The position numbers and the translations under genes were made by a program. Below, one piece after another: positions 57,379 to 64,000 of a DNA stretch of 64,000 nt. The DNA is from Magnolia sinica (Eukaryota > Streptophyta > Magnoliopsida > Magnoliales > Magnoliaceae). Position 1 is the first letter of the stretch, and each line of letters begins with the position of its first letter. A model generated the notes under the pieces. That model was not told where the DNA came from. It worked only from the letters and a program-made list of their open reading frames with translations, and did not search any database. The stretch is from the NCBI RefSeq assembly GCF_029962835.1, contig NC_080588.1, positions 68,478,501 through 68,542,500 of the forward strand. Direction: 5' to 3'.

Positions 57379-59163
57379 GGGGAAATCCGAAGTATGCATT
57401 GCTGCCTCAACAGAGGGGGAGGGAGAGGTGGTGGTGCTGCTGCTGTTAAGGGAGAGACGGGCTGGGCAGGGCTTCGGGCTTTCGAATCTTTTCGTCCAAC
57501 TTGAAATGGATTTTTAACGGGCCTAACTTTAGGCACGAGCCCGGCCTACAGGCTTATATCCATTGCAAGCCCAGCCCGAGGGGGAACAGACCCGTAAGCC
57601 AGATGGGCTAACCCAGCCCATTGACAACCCTACTTCGGTATGTTTGCTAGTTGAGCAAGCATATGGATTCTTGCACATACACACGTCTTCATACGTACTA
57701 ACATGGAGCACTTGTATGGCATCCGAGCCTTCCATCTATTCGATGACACCGGAGATGGACCGTACCACAATTATCTCACAGCAGCCAATGTTTGGCCTTT
57801 TTCCCATTGAATGTATACATTCCTTTATTTCTCTTTTCAAGCTTCTTATAAACCACAGATGGAGAGGTTATGGTTGCCCAACCCATAAGATTTCTTTTCA
57901 CGTGGTCCATCCGTGGTGGGCCTAGCAAACCATCTTTCCTCGCTAGTGAACATTGGCCCTGGTTATCAGAAATGAAACTCTATGGTATGTGCTCTCTACA
58001 TCAATAAAATTACAAATGATGTGCTCCCACCTGTCCGAGAAAAGAAGAAGAAGAAGAAAGACATGAACAAATCAAGTCTCTTCAAAGATGAATGGGTTAG
58101 ATCTGGTGCACGCTTGATTGCAGGCACACAAACTCAAGAATGCTCAAATTGATTTGTCTAAAAAAAACATAGAAGAAAGTTTTAAAGCAGAAAGAATTTT
58201 TGGATGATTTTGTAATAGAGAGAAGATGTACTTATAAAAGAAAAGTATGTAGCTGTTAGGGCTAGAGCGCATGCGAGCAGTATAATAAGTGCATGTTAAC
58301 ACATGCTAGCTCATTAAATGTGCATAAGTAGTGTACAAAGCATATGTCGAAAAAATAAAAAATAAAAAAGTCCAATCAAAGACTTTACAAGATTGCTCTT
58401 ATGGTATACTCTTGTTTTTTAAAATAAAAAATTAATGAGAAATTTTAATATAAAGATTTAAATTTTTTTACCAACTTTTCAATATATGACAAAATTAAAC
58501 CCAATTATAATAAGTTGATTAAAAAAGTCAAAACCACCTATTTTTCAAAATATTTTAAATCTCATTATTTTAATATAACCCTTAGTAGTTATCTACCACC
58601 ATTTCCGTGCATTTATAGCTAACCAAACAATCCTTTGTAAAGATTCTCAGATTCCAAAAGAGCATGATAAATACAGCCAATGGTCGTCTCAGGTTGGTCT
58701 ATAAGCCCAACGTGATTACATTCCTTGGGTCAGGTAAACTCGGCCTATTCTCAGGCCCAAAAAGTGCATGATAAATACTGCTAGTGCTCGTGTCTACCTG
58801 ATTACACTCGTTGGGTCAGGTAAACTCGGCCTAGGGCTTGGGCTTGATGGTTGTTAAATGAGTCTAATTAGGCCGCAGGTCGGGTCACCTTGGAAACAGC
58901 CCGGATTACCCACCAAGGCCTTTAAATGACCGCTCAGTGGTAAAGGAGATAGGGGTAAAGATACAGCCACAAGTTTGCCCAGAAGCAGCCATGGAAAATT
59001 TCTTAATTTTTTCCATTTAAGTTTCTTAATATTTAATAGCCATTTTAAAATTGAAAATTACATGATATTTCTGAAGGGCAAAAAATGAAAACTAAAAAAA
59101 ATAATAATAATAAAACATCGGTTGTAGCTTACAAACGGTTCTATCATAACCAATCTTCTTTCT
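57379..59163. other. Spacer with repeat remnants and a direct duplication
   Basis: About 57485-57635 is a GGGCTGGG/CCCAGCCC-rich hAT-like remnant. GCATGATAAATAC recurs at about 58662 and 58766, and TTGGGTCAGGTAAACTCGGC recurs at about 58724 and 58812. No gene supported. Confidence 0.4.
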
Positions 59164-59922
59164 TTACAAACATCTCTTCTTCTTCATCTCTTCTTCCACA
59201 CACCCCTCCAATAACTCAACCTTTCTCTTCATCTCTTCCATCTTCTCCACTCTACTTTTGAAATCCCTCTCAATGGCTTCGAATCCCATAGCGAATTTCC
59301 TCAACATCTCCTCTCCAATCTCCTTTCCATCATTTCCACTAACCTCACACTCTACAATCTCTTCTTTAACATCTCCCAACAACAAACCCATCATCCTTCC
59401 GGTATTATTCAACATCGCCAGAGCCCTTTCCGAGAACATCCTTGCATATCTCTCCTTTCTCTCCATTCGTTCCTCCATATCAGTCTGCACCACTATCAGG
59501 CTCGACACGATCGATGCCGACTCATCCATCATGGTATCGAGCCGTCTCTCCATCTTTCTCTTTTCTGCTACCAGTCCGTCTCGTTCTGTCTGCACCTCTC
59601 GCAGCTCTTGCAGCCTCTCCAGGTTCTGCTTCTCTAATTCTAGTACTTCCGAGTACAAGACTCTCTCTTTTGCTTTCTGGGAATCGAGCTCGCTCTGGAG
59701 GGTTTCTCTTTCATGAAAGATGTGTTGCAAGGACTCTTGGGTTGGAAGATATCGCTTTGTCTGTGATTTGAATCCCTCCTCTTTCTTATCTTTATCTTCT
59801 ATCGGTCTGGCGAGCTCGTCCGTGTTGATCTTTTTAAGCTCTGAGTCGTTTGATTTCAGAGCTTCTTTGATTTCCTGGTCCAATTGCTGGTACTGCTTAT
59901 TTTCTTCTTGAAGATTTTCCAT
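59164..59922 (-). CDS. Coiled-coil protein, paralogue 3 of 3 (diverged, unknown function)
   Basis: Single exon, 252 residues. A continuous charged coiled coil spans roughly residues 1-165 (LQEENKQYQQLDQEIKEALK, then RETLQSELDSQKAKERVL). The C-terminal half keeps the order of blocks of the other two genes: SSLIVVQTDMEERM (their SKLLEAQTDFKDLL), FSERALAMLNNTGRMMGL (RALSMLRNTASLV), GNDGKEIGEEMLRKFAMGFE (GFDGEDVDEETIAMIRPF), and AIERDFKSRVEKMEEMKRK (AVENAFEGRERKMKEMEKA). It lacks their acidic tail and ends in KKKRCL. The N-terminal coil is longer and distinct. The chosen start has ATGG context, with a TATA box about 60 bp upstream. No membrane or targeting signals. Family not recognised. Confidence 0.85.
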   Translation of the reverse strand: MENLQEENKQYQQLDQEIKEALKSNDSELKKINTDELARPIEDKDKKEEGFKSQTKRYLPTQESLQHIFHERETLQSELDSQKAKERVLYSEVLELEKQNLERLQELREVQTERDGLVAEKRKMERRLDTMMDESASIVSSLIVVQTDMEERMERKERYARMFSERALAMLNNTGRMMGLLLGDVKEEIVECEVSGNDGKEIGEEMLRKFAMGFEAIERDFKSRVEKMEEMKRKVELLEGCVEEEMKKKRCL

Positions 59923-59977
59923 GGCTGTTTCTCTTTGAGTTTTGCAGATGGAGATGCTGCTGCATTTTCTAAGGTTT

Positions 59978-59984
59978 CATATAA
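59978..59984 (-). promoter_or_regulatory. TATA-like box of coiled-coil paralogue 3
   Basis: Minus strand TTATATG within CATTTTTATATGAAACC, about 56-62 bp before the ATG at 59922. An out-of-gene ATG (AAAATGCAG) lies between it and the start, close to the expected transcription start. Confidence 0.5.
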
Positions 59985-60034
59985 AAATGGAAGAGGAAGA
60001 GAAAGGATTAGGTGTTACCCAGTAGCACCTAATT

Positions 60035-60495
60035 GGGTCTTAAACTTACCGTGTGGGGCCCACTTGGATGAATATTTTGTATATCTACTCCGTTCATCCT
60101 TTTTTTTACATATAATTATAGACTACGAACCAAAAAATTAAGTATATAAAAATCTCAGGTGGACCACACTACTAGAAACAGTGATGAATGGCCATTTAAA
60201 ACTTTTTCTGGGCCACAAAAATTTTGGATCAAGTTGATTTTTATTATTTTCCCTTCATACAGATCTTCGTGACCTTATCAAAAGGTTGAATGGCAAATAA
60301 ACATTACGGTGGGCCATAGGAAGTTTTTAATGGTGGGTGTTCAATTATCATTGTTTGATGTGGTGTGGTCTGTTTCTAAGTTGGATTTTCTTAATTTTTG
60401 AGATAATCCCTTAAAATGGGCTGGAAAAATGGATGGACGGCGTGGATATGCAGAAAATCATCAATGTGGCCCCACGGTAAGGTTAACAACCACTC
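60035..60495. repeat. Foldback MITE inserted in the promoter of paralogue 3
   Basis: Left arm TTAAACTTACCGTGTGGGGC then TCCGTTCATCC. The right arm mirrors it: GATGGACGGCGTGGATATGC, then GTGGCCCCACGGTAAGGTTA. The core has GACCTTATCAAAAGGTTGAA and AACATTACGGTGGGCC. It lies between the TATA-like box (59978-59984) and the CACGTG box (60530-60535). No clear target duplication. Confidence 0.65.
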
Positions 60496-60527
60496 ACAAA
60501 TCATTCGGGAAGGGAGAGGGAGTAATT

Positions 60528-60537
60528 CACACGTGGC
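60528..60537. promoter_or_regulatory. ABRE-like CACACGTGGC box upstream of paralogue 3
   Basis: Contains ACACGTGGC, the classic ABRE form. It lies about 610 bp before the start codon, or about 150 bp if the foldback insert at 60035-60495 is ignored, which is the spacing seen at paralogue 2. Confidence 0.5.
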
Positions 60538-61784
60538 AGTCACCGATTTGTTGTTGACCACGTAATTAACTTTGAAATTATTTTAGACCCGAATTTCCTC
60601 AGTGCGGATTCTTCAACGAATAGTTATGTGGAGCCCACCCATGTGTGATCATTTGAGCCAGATCATGTTAGGACGTGAGCCGGGACATGGATTAGGTCGT
60701 CGTTGCCCACACCACCCTTGTTGGGCGCTGTGGGGCCCATCTTGACAGAATTTTTTTATATCCACACGGTCCATCCGTTTTGTCAGCTCATTTTGAAGCA
60801 AGAATCCAAAAATGGAGCAGATCTGAAGCTCAAGTGGACCACACCACAGAAAAGAAGATCCAAATATCAGCCTGATCGAAAACTTCTCTGGGTGGTCCAG
60901 TTCCCCATCCCCACCTTTCCCTGTGGTGTGGCCCACTTGAGGTTTGGATTGCCATCTAAACGCATTTCCATTGGGCCCACAGATTTTTTTAGGTTGTACG
61001 GATCCCCTTCGCGTCCTTGCATTTGGTTCGAGACAAAAGACTAGGTCCTGAATTCCAACGTAGAAGTTTCTTTGTTGGTTACAGGTCAACTGAATCCATG
61101 AGGTAGGCCATAGGAAGATTGTTTAATCGAATCCAGTCGTTGGTTAGGTAGGCGTCCCTAGCTGATAGTTTCATTTTTTTTTAGTTTTGATCCGCTGATT
61201 GAATGGTAAGACATCTGATTAGATTGCACCTTAGGCTATGGACGGGTGAGATACGTTTCAATGGTCACTCTTAATAGTTTAAATTCTGCTGTCATTCAGG
61301 TGGACCCAAGCATTCATCTATGACCTATTGTAATACGGTGAGGATGATCCTTGATAAAGAAAGTATCTCTCCCATTGCCTTTGCAATGGTATTGATAGAA
61401 TGACGGGTGGGCCTTGCATTAGAGCTGGATGGCCCATTTGTAAGAGATCTAAACCATTCATAAGGTAGTGTGCAATGTGACAAACGTTTTGGCCAAATAA
61501 TAATAATAATAATAATATCAGTCTGCTGATTAGCAACAGCCTAGAGTTTGTAAGAGAAAAATAGACCATAGTGAAAAACGTACAATGGTCCAAATTCAAT
61601 ATGCACGTGTGGGCATGTGAGGAGTGTAATATCTTATTTTTGTTACATGGCATGTTCTCTTGTTCAATTTTCCTGTAGATGTTTGTGAGAAATCTACCTT
61701 GTACATTTGTTTTGACAGCTCGTTCTCTTTTAAGTTAGTGGTTAAAACCTAAAAACAAAAATTTGACTAATGACCACGGTGATT
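60538..61784. other. Repeat-derived spacer
   Basis: A foldback copy lies at about 60690-60990 (CTGTGGGGCCCATCTTGAC with CCATCCGTTTTGTCAGCTC, and GTGGTGTGGCCCACTTGAG). An (ATA)n run lies at about 61497-61516. No gene. Confidence 0.45.
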
Positions 61785-62215
61785 TGTAGGCTAGTCATGA
61801 TGTGTGTGTTTTATTTGGGATATTCATTTATTTTTACAAATCATTTTAAGCTTGATTTTAAAAATAAGGCAAATTTAAATCTCAAGCGAACCATACCAAA
61901 CTAAAACATTAGTGATTGTATGACCACCATTAAAAACCTACTAAGGCTCACTGTAATATTTATTTGACATCAAACCTATTGATTAATATAGACTTTGATG
62001 GAGCGAAAATTAATCAAATATCATATTGATCCGAAACTTTTGTGGCTCCTAGAAACTGGTGGCGTGGTGGCGCTCAATCAATACTAATTTTTAAGATGTG
62101 GTGCACAGGAAATTCGAATCTACCTCACTTTTTGGTCAATATCATAAAATGATATATAAAAAAAATAAACTAATGTTCTAGATAAAACACATACATCATG
62201 ATGGGCCACAGAGCA
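61785..62215. repeat. Foldback MITE (GGGCCC family), worn
   Basis: Left arm AGTCATGATGTGTGTGTTTT, mirrored by AAAACACATACATCATGATG then GGGCCACAGAGC. The core has GATCCGAAACTTTTGTGGC. Ends approximate. Confidence 0.5.
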
Positions 62216-64000
62216 CCGACAACTAGCCATAGTAGGGTCACTAACCAACCCTCCCGATGTTCTATAAGATGTTTATATACTATTTAAATCATTTATAAGG
62301 CCATTTCTACTTTATATTTTTCCTTTGTTCCTTCGTCTTGATGGTAATTGACCTTATGAACTGTTTGGATGTCATATTAACATCACGAGGCGGCTAAAAG
62401 GGTCTTAATGGCGTCCGTCTACATCATGCTGATTCCTGCTTGTAGTATGGTGGGCCTACTTTAATTGGATTTATATAGTGACAGGAGCTGGAACAACGGA
62501 TGGATGGAGTGGATGTTATCGTACATCAATCATGATGGCCCATCAGTTTTTCGGGGAGAAATTTCGTCGGTCATGAAAGAGACGAGACATGTTCGAATTC
62601 TCTGAAAAAAACGGTATTATGGTGGGAAGCGGATTAGTGGAGTACACGTCATACTGAATTCGCCGTGCCTGCGACGCAACTCAGGAACCAAGCTTTTGGG
62701 ACCCGATCGGGCCCACATGCTGAGATGGTAAGATGACTTGAACCGTCCATTTTCTTGGCAGGACCCATAATTACGCTTCATTAGTAATATATTTTGGAGT
62801 TTAATGTCAGCCACTGAAATTCTCTTTACAATGTTCTAAATTATCAATAGATAGTTGGACGAAATCATTATTCAACGCAGGTTTATTATGATGGCCCATT
62901 CAATCAGAATCTAGAACATGGACGGTCCGGATCATCCGACTGTTCCAGCATGTGGCCACAGTGGGGCGCACGTGCTGGGATACTGAGCAGCAACAGAGGC
63001 AAACGAACTTTCACCGTCAAAACGGACGGTGAAGAAATGTGGCGTGGACCCCACTCGATGTCGCCGCCTTAAATTAAAATTTCAAAAAAAAAAAAAAAAT
63101 GAAAAAGAAAAAAACGCAAAGCAAGTGGAACACTTGCCAACAGCGATAGGCGTAATCAGGTTCTAATTAGAGTGTTTCACAAGAAAACATTCTGTAGACG
63201 TGGGGCCTTTTTCTAGCGATCTGGACCGTTTATGAGATGGGACCGACCGGGATGGGAAGGATGAAGAGAAAAAAAAAAAAAACTGGAAAACGGAAATTCC
63301 ATTAGTAAATCGTGACCACCCATCAGATGAACGATTTGGATCACCCATCATCAATGGGCTGGGTTCGGGTCGGGTGGTCTGTTCAAGCCCACCCATAAAG
63401 TAAAATCTACTAGATTTTAGGCCAGGCGACTAAATATCATCCCCATCCACAACTCTTGTGGGCCACACCACAGGGAAGGGAACAGTGGAGAGTAGACACC
63501 AACCACAGATTTTGTGTAGGGCCCACAATGGTGTGTCAATTTCATCCAACCGGTTTATCAGGCGCCCATCAGCTACGATGAACAGATGCTCCAAAAATCG
63601 GACTGATGCTCCAACCATGAACTTTTTCAGGCGTGATTTTACATATCTCCTGTGGTTTGACCCACCTGAGATTTGAATGGAGCTGATTTTTTTATTTTTT
63701 ATTTTTAATGTACAGCGAGCGCATGAGGGTGCACCTGATGGACGGTGGGGATGTTACACGCACAACATGGTGGGCCCCACAGAGCACGTGTGTTTTACCG
63801 GCTGAGTAAAACCGGGGTTGATTAGGATTCCGGTCCATTAGGAAGCTACTTGCTAAGTTTATTCATGGACACACGTGCCAGCAGCATACGTGTATGATAA
63901 CCAAGCCATTGATCAGATAAGCTCCACCATTTGCCTCTAGCCCAAAAATCACAAATATCCGTACATTAGGTGGGCCATACATGGATGAAGAAATTTCACT
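62216..64000. other. Repeat-derived spacer to the right edge
   Basis: Foldback arms lie at about 62260-62560 and 63450-63790 (GTGGGCCACACCACAGGG, GATGGACGGTGGGGATGTTA, GGTGGGCCCCACAGAGCACG). A-rich runs lie near 63085 and 63270. No gene supported. Confidence 0.4.

Noticed and set aside
57181-57536. Overlapping frames on both strands, about 107 and 146 residues
   Set aside because: They cover the right half of the foldback at 56897-57378 and the adjacent GC-rich remnant; no domain.

Overview
The window is nuclear DNA of a flowering plant. It has spliced plant genes, a PLS-class PPR gene, a plant CTC1 homologue, a LEA14-type gene and a eukaryotic tRNA-Ile(AAU). Long spacers are filled with transposon remains. 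The dense carpet of GTGGGGCCCACC / CCGTCCATCC foldback repeats reminds me of magnoliid genomes (Magnoliales/Laurales), but that placement is an impression I could not test.

Layout, left to right. The 5' part of CTC1 lies on the minus strand at 95-3137 (seven exons resolved; the gene runs off the left edge). A hAT-type element (4013-4635) separates it from a LEA14/WHy gene on the plus strand (6210-7564, with a probable leader intron from 5346). At 9.4-13 kb there are an L1-type LINE scrap, a MITE and a SINE with a 16-bp target duplication. A two-exon gene for a 45-residue Cys-rich protein sits at 13463-13695 (minus). An RTE-type LINE scrap lies at 20.04-20.6 kb and an intronless PPR gene at 21493-23436 (minus), with a hAT-type element about 100 bp upstream of its start codon. 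A tRNA-Ile gene is at 26837-26910. Three intronless, minus-strand coiled-coil paralogues lie at 35944-36660, 39825-40553 and 59164-59922; each has a TATA box close to its ATG and a CACGTG box further upstream. Between the second and third paralogues, at 44424-54951, is a long LTR-type fossil (target duplication AGCAC) with a second one of similar end structure nested inside in the opposite orientation (46078-52300, target duplication AAATG).

The rest is mostly foldback elements: sequences of about 250-550 bp that are almost wholly one imperfect inverted repeat with GGGCCCAC at the arms. Four copies keep recognisable ends, and three of those have 9-bp (exact or near) flanking duplications, which points to Mutator-like MITEs. 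One lies between the CACGTG box and the TATA box of the third coiled-coil gene. The core of the foldback consensus has been amplified as a tandem array inside the inner LTR fossil.

The genes do not form a pathway. CTC1 acts in telomere maintenance, the PPR protein in organelle RNA processing, LEA14 in dehydration protection. The coiled-coil trio is a local duplication of unknown function. Exon borders were set by eye from splice sites, reading frame and remembered family sequence, not by alignment software.
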